In this document: piece after piece, positions 5,957-11,487 of the stretch
Position numbering within the stretch: the stretch's first letter is position 1
How the letters are laid out: every line of letters starts with the position of its first letter
From: Omnitrophica WOR_2 bacterium RIFCSPHIGHO2_02_FULL_52_10
Lineage (GTDB): Bacteria > Omnitrophota > Gorgyraeia > Zapsychrales > Zapsychraceae
Length of the DNA: 11,487 bases
Assembly: GCA_001805655.1 (NCBI GenBank)
Contig: MHGR01000133.1
Span: forward strand, 2,687 to 14,173
Reading direction: 5' to 3'
Program-made: the position numbers and the translations under genes
The notes under the pieces: model-generated
Database searches by the model: none
Told to the model about the DNA's origin: nothing
The model's input: the letters and a program-made list of their open reading frames with translations, nothing else

Positions 5957-5984
5957 AGTATACACTTCGAATGCTTTATGTCAA
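5957..5984 (-). promoter_or_regulatory. Promoter of the LexA-like gene
   Basis: The minus strand has a perfect -35 TTGACA (5979-5984), a 16-bp spacer (5963-5978) and -10 TATACT (5957-5962). The spacer and -10 contain a near-palindrome AAGTGTATACTT and the palindrome TTCGAA, likely operator positions for autoregulation. The ATG at 5947 begins only ten bases after the -10 box, so the mRNA should be leaderless or carry only a few bases of leader. Confidence 0.75.
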
Positions 5985-6032
5985 CAGGTTTTTCAATCTT
6001 CAAAAAATTCTTTCACCTTCTCCATCCTATCC

Positions 6033-6497
6033 TTGTCGGACCCCAAAAAGGAATGCCAGTGTACCCCGCACCAAATCCAAAAATACCTGTCGAAAATCTC
6101 CGGGCCCCTTTTGGGCCGCATCGATCTTCATCTGGAAGTCCCGGCCCTCCCTTCCCATGATCTGATGGCCAACGCCCGCGCCGAAACATCACAGGCCATC
6201 AAGGAGCACATCCTCAAAGCCCGTGCCCTCCAGAAGGGGCGGTTCGCCGGCAGCGGTGCGGCGGCCAACGGCTACATGAGCCACCGGCAGATCAAGGAAT
6301 TTTGCGCCATGGATAATGAAGGGAAGGAGCTCCTGAAGAAGGCCATCGACGAGCTTGGGCTGTCCGCGCGCACCTACGATAAAATCCTCAAAGTGGCGCG
6401 GACGATCGCAGATCCGGCCGGTTCAGAGCAGGTTCAAACCGAACATCTGGCCGAGGCGATTCAATACCGCAGCTTAGATAAAAATGGGTGGGGGTAA
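6033..6497 (+). pseudogene. comM: comM (YifB family AAA+ / Mg-chelatase-like protein), C-terminal fragment
   Basis: About 154 codons encode the C-terminal third of ComM: SDPKKECQCTPHQIQKYLS, the second half of the Cys-rich loop; ISGPLLGRIDLHLEVPAL, which follows the AAA+ core; and the C-terminal helical domain from ETSQAIKEHILKARALQKG to EAIQYRSLD. Full-length ComM is about 500 residues and acts as a helicase in branch migration during natural transformation. The AAA+ Walker motifs are absent. Upstream of 6033 a frame-shifted trace of the NPCPCG loop may reach to about 6018 (YPCR in another frame), and the island repressor promoter starts at 5984. The frame itself is intact to TAA 6495-6497, so decay is recent or the rest was displaced. 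It is GC-richer than the island and converges on the pilin gene. Confidence 0.88.
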
Positions 6498-6505
6498 AAA
6501 AGAAA

Positions 6506-6539
6506 AACGTAGAAACGGAGCGTGCTCCGTCTCTACGTT
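6506..6539 (-). terminator. Strong terminator after the pilin operon
   Basis: A 34-base inverted repeat has 16-base arms with a single mismatch (AACGTAGAGACGGAGC on the minus strand) and a two-base centre. On the minus strand it is followed by TTTCTTTTTTACC. It lies 61 bp after the pilin stop and 9 bp after the convergent comM stop, so it ends pilin transcription. Confidence 0.85.
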
Positions 6540-6599
6540 ATCTCTTCTAGCTTTTGTAATAATATTGGCAAGGAAAAGGACAAATCCGCGGGCGCCAGA

Positions 6600-7031
6600 T
6601 TAACACGCCGGAACAGAAGGACAGGCGATGCTCCCCGCGTTACAGCAGGGATTGGCCGCGGAAGCCGGCCCCTGGTTCATTTCCAGGTCAAAAAGCGACG
6701 TGCCACCCGGGTCATTCCATCGGATCCCCGCCTCAAAGAGAGTCGGATCCGTGCTGCTATACCGGTACACGTACCGGGTAATGGCGGGCAATGTAAGCCT
6801 AAAGGTTTGATTGATATAATTCAGGTCCCCCGAAGCTTGAGCGGGGTATTGGCCTACCTGAGATCGGTAAAATTGGACAGCCGCGTGAATAACCCTCAAT
6901 TGCGCATTCATGTCCCGTTCGCGCACTTTACGTATGCCCGAGACATATGAGGGTATCGCGAAGGCCGCGACAATGCTGACCAGAATGATGACCACCACCA
7001 GCTCCATCAGCGTAAAGGCCTTGGTCTTCAT
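6600..7031 (-). CDS. Type IV pilin / type II pseudopilin-like protein
   Basis: The 143-residue protein has a class III prepilin leader: MKTKA, cleavage before Phe6, then FTLMELVVVIILVSIVAAFA with Glu at mature position 5, followed by the amphipathic helix (IRKVRERDMNAQLRVIHAAV) of the pilin stalk. Ala rather than Gly occupies position -1, which prepilin peptidases can tolerate. The C-terminal half is soluble and ends with a Cys-rich tail (Cys129, Cys130, Cys137, Cys143) that could form disulphides. GAGG lies seven bases before the ATG, and the start overlaps the upstream gene's stop by four bases (ATGA). It is the last gene of an operon with a response regulator and a secreted coiled-coil protein. 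A truncated homologue of its tail is found at 1643-1741. Confidence 0.9.
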   Translation of the reverse strand: MKTKAFTLMELVVVIILVSIVAAFAIPSYVSGIRKVRERDMNAQLRVIHAAVQFYRSQVGQYPAQASGDLNYINQTFRLTLPAITRYVYRYSSTDPTLFEAGIRWNDPGGTSLFDLEMNQGPASAANPCCNAGSIACPSVPAC

Positions 7032-7309
7032 TGTTTTTCCTCTTTGAATTCATTGAGCATGACCAGAATCCGCTCCAGCAGTTGGACGGTCTTTTCGCTG
7101 TTCTCCAGCATTTTTTTCTGGTACTCTTCCTGCTCTTCGGCCCGCCTGGTAACCTGCTCCTGCATCGTCGCCACACTGTCATCCTGGAATTTTTCCCTTT
7201 TCGTGGCCTTAAGGTCTTCGCTCCCGGCTAGGGCGAGGGCGGCAAAAACAGGGCTCAACATTAAGCAAAGTCCCAGGCAAATGACGCCATATCTCGATTC
7301 TTTCAGCAT
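7028..7309 (-). CDS. Secreted coiled-coil hypothetical protein
   Basis: I do not recognise the family. From ATG 7309, which has AGGAGG eight bases upstream, the protein has 93 residues. The N-terminus is a signal peptide (VICLGLCLMLSPVFAALALA) with a likely signal peptidase I site after Ala28 (ALA/GS) and no lipobox cysteine. The mature part (about 65 residues) is almost all charged helix with heptad-like spacing (EQVTRRAEEQEEYQKKMLEN, then LLERILVMLNEFKEE), consistent with a periplasmic coiled coil. An in-frame upstream ATG at 7342 has no ribosome binding site. Its stop overlaps the pilin start by four bases, so the two products are probably translated together and may work in the same pilus-like machine. 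Confidence 0.75.
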   Translation of the reverse strand: MLKESRYGVICLGLCLMLSPVFAALALAGSEDLKATKREKFQDDSVATMQEQVTRRAEEQEEYQKKMLENSEKTVQLLERILVMLNEFKEEKQ

Positions 7310-7350
7310 TGTCCACCCCTCCTTTTTACTACCCGTCTTCAAATTTGAGG

Positions 7351-7758
7351 TTAATTCTCCGTGGGGGTTTCCCCGGTCTTTTCCTTTATCTTCCTAGCCA
7401 GGTCCTCAAAGGAATAGGGCTTGATAATGTAATCATCGCAGCCCTGGTTGAAGGCCTCCATCCACGGCTCCCTAAACCCGGTCTGCATGATGATCTTGAC
7501 CCCGTCCTCGTAATCCAGCCCGCGGATCTCCTCTTCCTGGCGGATGGTCCTAAGGACGTCCAGCCCGCTGGTATCCGGCAGGCCCACGTCCAGCAGGATA
7601 CAGCTAAACGGCCGCTCATAATAGGCCTCCACGAACGCCGCGACCGCTTCCTTGCCGGTCGAAACGGCCGTCACGGCATATCCCGCTTTTGCCAGGCGGG
7701 AATTCAGCGCTTCACGGACATCCTGCTCATCCTCAACAATCAGTATGTTTCTGTCCAT
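7351..7758 (-). CDS. Single-domain response regulator (CheY-like receiver)
   Basis: The 135-residue protein is a receiver domain only: acidic pair Glu9-Asp10 in ILIVEDEQD, phosphoacceptor Asp57 in CILLDVGLPDTSG, Thr93 in IIMQTG and Lys113 in DYIIKPYSFEDLARKI. There is no DNA-binding output, so it should act by protein contact, as CheY or PilG/PilH-type regulators do. The reading frame stays open further upstream, but the receiver fold begins exactly at ATG 7758. No ribosome binding site is evident before it, and a GC-rich hairpin (7771-7785) lies in the leader. A promoter candidate is at 7806-7834. The stop is 41 bp before the secreted coiled-coil gene, so regulator, coiled-coil protein and pilin probably form one operon. 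Confidence 0.88.
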   Translation of the reverse strand: MDRNILIVEDEQDVREALNSRLAKAGYAVTAVSTGKEAVAAFVEAYYERPFSCILLDVGLPDTSGLDVLRTIRQEEEIRGLDYEDGVKIIMQTGFREPWMEAFNQGCDDYIIKPYSFEDLARKIKEKTGETPTEN

Positions 7759-7770
7759 ATGGTCTTTGCC

Positions 7771-7785
7771 GGCGGACGAACCGCC
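7771..7785 (-). other. Hairpin in the response-regulator leader
   Basis: GGCGG, a five-base loop and CCGCC form a small GC stem 13 bp before the ATG, where a ribosome binding site would be expected a little further downstream. It may limit translation, or it may be incidental. Confidence 0.3.
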
Positions 7786-7805
7786 TCCATCAGACGGACA
7801 CGGGC

Positions 7806-7834
7806 AGTATAACACATGCCGGGAAAATTCTAAA
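7806..7834 (-). promoter_or_regulatory. Promoter of the response regulator-pilin operon
   Basis: The minus strand has -35 TTTAGA (7829-7834), a 17-bp spacer and -10 TATACT (7806-7811), about 48 bp upstream of the regulator start. The -10 is strong, the -35 matches four of six. Confidence 0.5.
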
Positions 7835-7885
7835 GCCTGATGACTGAAATCTGGAAAGTTGAGGCAATATTGTTTCTTTTCCAGA

Positions 7886-7909
7886 CCCCGACGCCCTTCG
7901 GCGTCGGGG
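7886..7909. terminator. GC-rich hairpin, possible terminator after the helicase gene
   Basis: CCCCGACGCC and GGCGTCGGGG form a perfect 10-bp stem around CTTC. Neither strand has a good U-tract after it, so it is either a weak terminator or part of the palindrome cluster that extends to 8011. Confidence 0.45.
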
Positions 7910-7916
7910 TTAATGC

Positions 7917-7963
7917 TTCGACTGCGCTCAGCACTCCTTCGAAGCACCCTGAGCAACGTCGAA
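7917..7963. repeat. REP-like interrupted palindrome
   Basis: TTCGAC-3-GCTCAG (7917-7931) mirrors CTGAGC-3-GTCGAA (7949-7963) around a centre containing CTTCGAAG. Intergenic palindromes built from TTCGAC/GCTCAG blocks recur in many bacterial genomes; a degenerate relative may lie near 11110-11155. Confidence 0.55.
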
Positions 7964-7969
7964 GGGTTC

Positions 7970-8011
7970 GGCCTTCAAACTTGCGTTCGCTATCGCTCCG
8001 CAAGTTTGGCC
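7970..8011. repeat. Inverted repeat just after the helicase stop
   Basis: GGCC...AAACTTGCG (7970-7985) mirrors CGCAAGTTTGGCC (7999-8011), with a 13-base loop. On the minus strand it begins three bases after the helicase stop codon and may protect or end that transcript. Confidence 0.55.
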
Positions 8012-8014
8012 TCA

Positions 8015-10024
8015 TTAAATATACTCAAACTTCTCTTCCTCACGCTCTTCATCATCCAGGCCGTCCCCGGCATAAGCGGAATAACTGTCCAGCCGGGAGG
8101 CGAGCAGTTTGGCGGGGATCTCGTAGAGAAACCGGGAAGGGTGCTGTCTTTTGGTAAATCCGAAGGTCCTGCGCTGGACGGCATAACTTAAATGCAGCCT
8201 GTCCTTGGCCCGCGTGAACCCCACGTAACAGAGACGGCGCTCTTCCTCGAGTTCGTCCAGATCGCCGTTGAGGGCGTTGGCGTGCGGGAGCAGGCCCTCC
8301 TCCATGCCCAGCATGAAAACGACGGGAAATTCCAGCCCCTTGGCGCAGTGCAGGGTCATCAAAGTAAAGGCCTGGTCCCCGTCCTGCCAGCCGTCCATGT
8401 TCGTTTGCAGGCTGATGAATTCCAGGTAAGCCTGAAGGACGTTGACATGCTCTTCGCCTCTCAAGCTCTCCTCGAACTCCTTCACGGAGGCGTAAAACTC
8501 CCGGATATTCTCGATGCGCGCCTTGGCGTCGATGGTGTTCTCGTGCTCCAGCGCGGCCACGTATCCCGTCGTGTCGATGATGGCCTGCAGCAAAGCGCTT
8601 AAGGGAAGCATGCCGCGGATGTCATGGAAATGGCGGATCATCGCATGAAACTGCTCCAGGGATTTCTTCAGCCGGGCCGGGGCGGCCTGGTCCTTGCACA
8701 ACCGGCCGATCGCCTCGAACAAGGGGATGCCCTCCTTGCGGGCGTGCCTCTTGAGCTTGTCCACCGCTTCCTTGCCGATGGCGCGCTTGGGCGTATTGAT
8801 GATGCGCGCCAGATTCACCTCATCCCCGGGATTATAGGTGACCGTCATGTAGGCCAGCAGGTCCTTGATTTCCTTGCGGCTGTAAAATTTCACGCCCCCC
8901 ACAATCGCATACGGAATTCTGTTGCGCCGCAGCTCCTCTTCGAACAGCCGGGACTGGGAATGCGTGCGGTAAAACCCGGCCATGTCGTTGAGCCGATAAC
9001 CCTCCTTTTTCAGGGCGAAAACCGTATCGATGAGATTCATGGCCTCCATGCGGTCGTTGGGGGCTTTATAAAGCTCGATCCGCTGCCCATCGCCACGCTC
9101 GGACCAAAGGTTTTTGGGTTTTCTGTTAAGATTATGGGCAATGACCGCGTTGGCCGCTTTCAAGATCGTATTGGTCGAGCGGTAATTTTGCTCGAGGCGG
9201 ATCACCATCGCCCCTTTATATTCTTTTTCAAAATTCAGCATATTGGCCGCGCTGGCCCCGCGCCACTCGTAAATCGACTGGTCCGGGTCGCCCACGACCG
9301 TGATGCTCCGGCTCTTTGCGGCCAGCAGTTTAATGAAGGCCGACTGGGCGTGGTTCGTGTCCTGGTATTCATCTACCAAAACATGCCTGAACCGGGCGCG
9401 GTATTCCTCCAGGACATCCGGCACGCCGGCGAACAGCGCCACGGTCTTGGCTATCAGGTCGCCGAAGTCCAGCCCGTTGTACAGCCGCAGCTTCTCTTCG
9501 TACTTTTGATAAACCGCGGCGAACAGGCGGTCGTCCTCGTCCGCGCTGCCCAAAGCCGCGTCGCGGGCGGTCTGCAGTTGGTCCTTGCTCCTGCTGATGC
9601 GCTCGCGGACATATTTCGGGCTGAGCGTCTTTTCCTCGATGTCGAGCTCCTTCATGCATTCTTTGATGACGGCCAGCTGATCCTGGTCATCATAAATCGT
9701 GAAATCATTGCGCAGGGACATGCGCGCGGCATGCCGGCGCAGGATGCCAAGACATATCGCGTGGAACGTCCCGATCAGCACCGGGGCATCGACCTGCCGG
9801 GCCACCCTGTCCTTCATTTCCCTGGCGGCCTTGTTCGTGAACGTCACCGCCAGGATTTCATGGGGCGAAATACCGCTGTGGATCATATGGATGATGCGCG
9901 TGGTCAGCACGCGCGTTTTGCCCGAGCCGGCGCCGGCCAGAATCATCAACGGCGAGGGTTGATGCTGCACGGCCTGAAGTTGCTGGGGATTTAATTGGGC
10001 GAGAAAATCGTTTTTCGTGTTCAT
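8015..10024 (-). CDS. uvrD: UvrD/PcrA/Rep-type ATP-dependent DNA helicase
   Basis: The 669-residue superfamily 1A helicase has all main motifs: Q motif LNPQQLQAV (11-19), Walker A AGAGSGKT (30-37), Ia TFTNKAA (61-67), II VDEYQDTN (217-224), III VVGDPDQSIYEWRGA (243-257), IV RLEQNYRS, V MTLHCAKGLEF and VI YVGFTRAKDRL. It should unwind DNA 3' to 5' in nucleotide excision and mismatch repair or at stalled forks. The protein ends in an acidic tail (DDEEREEEKFEYI) and is shorter than UvrD or PcrA (over 700), lacking the usual C-terminal Tudor-like extension, so it is nearer Rep in size. ATG 10024 has only a weak AGG upstream and starts six bases after the preceding stop, so it is probably the last gene of a three-gene operon. 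Confidence 0.95.
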   Translation of the reverse strand: MNTKNDFLAQLNPQQLQAVQHQPSPLMILAGAGSGKTRVLTTRIIHMIHSGISPHEILAVTFTNKAAREMKDRVARQVDAPVLIGTFHAICLGILRRHAARMSLRNDFTIYDDQDQLAVIKECMKELDIEEKTLSPKYVRERISRSKDQLQTARDAALGSADEDDRLFAAVYQKYEEKLRLYNGLDFGDLIAKTVALFAGVPDVLEEYRARFRHVLVDEYQDTNHAQSAFIKLLAAKSRSITVVGDPDQSIYEWRGASAANMLNFEKEYKGAMVIRLEQNYRSTNTILKAANAVIAHNLNRKPKNLWSERGDGQRIELYKAPNDRMEAMNLIDTVFALKKEGYRLNDMAGFYRTHSQSRLFEEELRRNRIPYAIVGGVKFYSRKEIKDLLAYMTVTYNPGDEVNLARIINTPKRAIGKEAVDKLKRHARKEGIPLFEAIGRLCKDQAAPARLKKSLEQFHAMIRHFHDIRGMLPLSALLQAIIDTTGYVAALEHENTIDAKARIENIREFYASVKEFEESLRGEEHVNVLQAYLEFISLQTNMDGWQDGDQAFTLMTLHCAKGLEFPVVFMLGMEEGLLPHANALNGDLDELEEERRLCYVGFTRAKDRLHLSYAVQRRTFGFTKRQHPSRFLYEIPAKLLASRLDSYSAYAGDGLDDEEREEEKFEYI

Positions 10025-10030
10025 GCGGGC

Positions 10031-10675
10031 CTATAATTCGACGAATTTGACGCAATCGGCATACAGCGTCCCGGCTCCCGGATTTTTGGGCTCGAACTGA
10101 AAACTCGTGAAGGGGTAGTCAATATATTTATTCAAATCGGCGCTTTCAGGCTGCCAGTCGCGGCGCACGGAAAAATCGTCAAAAGGCACCGTGAATTTCG
10201 TCCACCCTTTGGTGTCCACGTGGACCGTGTGCCTCCACATCTCCCCGCCGGCATCCTTGAGGTCGATGGCGACCTTGCCGACATTCTTTCCTTTGAGAAG
10301 CACGCTGAACGCGTCATAATCTTTCCAGGAGATCTTGTCCGGATGCACGAGCCAGCCGGACTGCCCGCCGCTCCAGGCATTCACGTCTTTGCGGTGATAT
10401 AAGCCGTAGCCCTTGGCGAAATATACATAACCGTAAGGTTTCAGGTCATATTTCATTTCAACGGATTGACGGCCGCAACGGCTGGACTTTGCGGCGGCCT
10501 TGACCGTCAGCGACGAATCGGGGGACGACCCGTAATCCGCCGTGTCCGCGCCAATCTTGCCCTCAAAGCTTTCCACCAAGATCGAATCCTTACGGGCCGC
10601 ATTGATATAATAGTAGGCGCAGACGATGAGGAGCGCGGTGCCGATGATCATGTGCAGGTTCTCATAAATTTTCAC
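10031..10675 (-). CDS. Membrane-anchored CBM11/CIA30-like carbohydrate-binding protein
   Basis: The 214-residue protein has one N-terminal membrane anchor (about residues 9-26, MIIGTALLIVCAYYYINA) and then a galactose-binding-like beta-sandwich. The pattern ISWKDYDAFSVLLKGKNVGK, then AIDLKDAGGEMWRH, GWTKFTVPFDDF and a final TLYADCVKF strand is characteristic of CBM11 and CIA30-type domains, which bind glycans or act as assembly factors. No catalytic domain is attached. Residues 30-190 should face the periplasm. The start is GTG (10673-10675) with GGAGG eight bases before it. It follows the CxxC protein by 20 bp and precedes the helicase by six; the functional link to a helicase is not obvious and may be only co-transcription. 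The ligand is unknown. Confidence 0.8.
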   Translation of the reverse strand: MKIYENLHMIIGTALLIVCAYYYINAARKDSILVESFEGKIGADTADYGSSPDSSLTVKAAAKSSRCGRQSVEMKYDLKPYGYVYFAKGYGLYHRKDVNAWSGGQSGWLVHPDKISWKDYDAFSVLLKGKNVGKVAIDLKDAGGEMWRHTVHVDTKGWTKFTVPFDDFSVRRDWQPESADLNKYIDYPFTSFQFEPKNPGAGTLYADCVKFVEL

Positions 10676-10695
10676 GGCTGCCCCCTCCGCGCGCC

Positions 10696-10992
10696 CTACC
10701 AGACCTCGTCCTCGGGCCGCTCGAAGATCTCGTCAATAAGCTTGGGATTCCTCTTGATCATGAAATAGCACCCCGCGCAGACCGGTTTCTGCAGTTTCTC
10801 GGTCATGATGATCAAATCGTCGATGCTGATGTCCTCGAACTCCTCGGAGGGATTTTTCATGTACTCATAATATTCGGCCCGGATGTCGTCCGCGGACTTA
10901 TTGCAGAACGTGCAGCGGACTTCCTTTTTCTCGTTATTGATCTTATTGAGATAATCCCTGAACCTGTGGGAAGGATCCCCGAACAGTTCCAT
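10696..10992 (-). CDS. Small CxxC/CxxC putative zinc-binding protein
   Basis: I do not recognise a named family. The 98-residue, acidic protein has two CxxC knuckles: CTFC (about residues 27-30) and CAGC (about 72-75), spaced by a helical acidic region (DDIRAEYYEYMKNPSEEFED). Four cysteines in two pairs suggest one structural zinc site, of the kind seen in small DNA- or protein-binding adaptors. There is no signal peptide or membrane segment. The ATG at 10992 has GGAGG five bases upstream and a promoter candidate at 11037-11065. It is the first gene of the operon with the membrane carbohydrate-binding protein and the helicase. Confidence 0.75.
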   Translation of the reverse strand: MELFGDPSHRFRDYLNKINNEKKEVRCTFCNKSADDIRAEYYEYMKNPSEEFEDISIDDLIIMTEKLQKPVCAGCYFMIKRNPKLIDEIFERPEDEVW

Positions 10993-11036
10993 AGTGACCT
11001 CCTAGTGGTTGGACCGGGCTTGGCGAAGCAGACCAC

Positions 11037-11065
11037 ATTCTAACGTTAAGCGCACCTCAAGACAA
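11037..11065 (-). promoter_or_regulatory. Promoter of the helicase operon
   Basis: The minus strand has TTGTCT (11060-11065), a 17-bp spacer and TAGAAT (11037-11042), placing the transcript start about 38 bp before the first gene. The palindrome TAACGTTA (11041-11048) overlaps the -10 and could be a regulator site. Confidence 0.55.
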
Positions 11066-11071
11066 GATATT

Positions 11072-11107
11072 TGAGCCCTCGGTGAGTTTTTCTTTTCGGA
11101 GGGCTCA
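11072..11107. repeat. Inverted repeat upstream of the helicase operon
   Basis: TGAGCCCTC (11072-11080) and GAGGGCTCA (11099-11107) are perfect 9-bp arms around an 18-base loop. It lies between the partial gene ending at 11220 and the helicase-operon promoter, so it may end transcription from the right, although the U-tract is poor. The rest of the 227-bp gap holds degenerate GTCGAA-containing repeats near 11113 and 11148. Confidence 0.5.
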
Positions 11108-11219
11108 CCCCGAAGTCGAATGGGTTCGGGCCCGCTCAGGATGCGGAGTCGAAGACTGGTAAAAACTCCCCGACCCCTCAGATATTTCGGCCGGCAGGCG
11201 ATAGGAAAACATATTACTG

Positions 11220-11487
11220 TTAAGGCAGGGCGTTCTTTAATGCGGTGACCTGGGATTTTGAAACACAATAGCCTTGGGCGCCTGCGCCGGCCTTCAGAAA
11301 ATGGCATTCCTTTCCGTTATCCAATTTGACATCTTTGCTGACCGTGTATTGTTTGGCCCCCTCTTCGCCCGTTATGTTCAAGGTCATGGCGTTGGCAAGG
11401 GACGCGGCCGGCAGCGGAACCGCTTCGAGATTGAACGCGCTGATTTGATTGATGATATCCCGGACTTTGGCGGCATCCACGCTTTCT
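11220..11487 (-). CDS. Unknown protein, C-terminal part (possibly DUF4340-like)
   Basis: The frame is open from the right edge to TAA at 11220-11222, giving about 88 C-terminal residues; the true start is outside the window. The segment VDAAKVRDIINQISAFNLEA followed by a beta-rich stretch (LTLNI-type strand, KQYTVSKDVKLDNGKECHFL, GYCVSKSQVTALKNAL) resembles the repeated alpha/beta units of DUF4340-type proteins, which occur with ABC-type gliding or secretion genes, but this is a weak resemblance from a fragment. Two cysteines are present. The stop is 228 bp before the next gene's start, beyond a hairpin, so it is probably a separate transcript. Confidence 0.55.
   Translation of the reverse strand, partial: ESVDAAKVRDIINQISAFNLEAVPLPAASLANAMTLNITGEEGAKQYTVSKDVKLDNGKECHFLKAGAGAQGYCVSKSQVTALKNALP

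Noticed and set aside
1864..5984. Avoidance of GGNCC in the island as support for TdeIII specificity
   Set aside because: At least three GGNCC sites are visible (near 2143, 3561 and 4986) and the low GC content already lowers the expectation, so nothing can be concluded.
6522..6950. A plus-strand frame of 142 codons
   Set aside because: It is antisense to the pilin gene and begins inside the terminator hairpin.
8624..9994. A 456-codon open frame on the plus strand
   Set aside because: It is antisense to the helicase, whose frame shows all SF1 motifs; the plus-strand product is low-complexity and matches nothing, a usual effect of GC-rich third positions.
11002..11307. A 101-codon minus-strand frame at the right side
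   Set aside because: It overlaps the partial gene ending at 11220 in another frame and runs through hairpins; the product is arginine/proline-rich noise.
1..11487. CRISPR arrays, tRNA genes or an integrase that could mark a typical genomic island
   Set aside because: No regularly spaced repeats, no tRNA-like cloverleaf and no recombinase or transposase frame could be recognised in the window.

Overview
The window comes from a Gram-negative-type bacterium, probably an uncultivated lineage. The type IV pilin-like gene with a Cys-rich C-terminus, short intergenic spaces and GC-rich palindromes recall Omnitrophota or related groups. This is an impression from gene style; no rRNA or other phylogenetic marker is present.

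Layout. Positions 2-745 (+) hold the C-terminal part of a PEP-protein phosphotransferase (PTS enzyme I family). Facing it on the minus strand are a stand-alone PAS-domain protein (924-1400) and, just downstream of it, a 53-residue small ORF (747-908). Positions 1516-1842 are a graveyard of gene tails: a comM 3' end, a pilin 3' end on the opposite strand, then a second, different comM 3' end. Positions 1864-5984 are an AT-richer island read entirely on the minus strand. In transcription order it holds a LexA-like self-cleaving repressor, a DNA methyltransferase, a TdeIII-like PD-(D/E)XK restriction endonuclease overlapping the methyltransferase, a terminator, a small HNH nuclease and a trypsin-like protease. 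Its right edge abuts a 5'-truncated comM (6033-6497, +), followed by an intact pilin gene (6600-7031, -).

The rest (6600-11487) is a GC-richer chromosomal backbone, all minus strand. One operon runs response regulator, secreted coiled-coil protein, pilin, ending at a strong hairpin terminator at 6506-6539. A second runs CxxC/CxxC small protein, membrane-anchored CBM11/CIA30-like protein, UvrD/PcrA-type helicase, ending in a cluster of three inverted repeats (7886-8011). A partial unknown gene enters from the right end.

Interpretation. The main story is a restriction-modification island under an SOS-type repressor, inserted at comM. Divergent comM and pilin tails at its left edge suggest repeated insertion or recombination with DNA from a related genome. 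The repressor's promoter is placed so that its mRNA should be leaderless or nearly so. The HNH gene lies between imperfect 26-bp direct repeats, as if inserted between the endonuclease and the protease. The HNH-trypsin pair is the least explained part and the best candidate for something undescribed.
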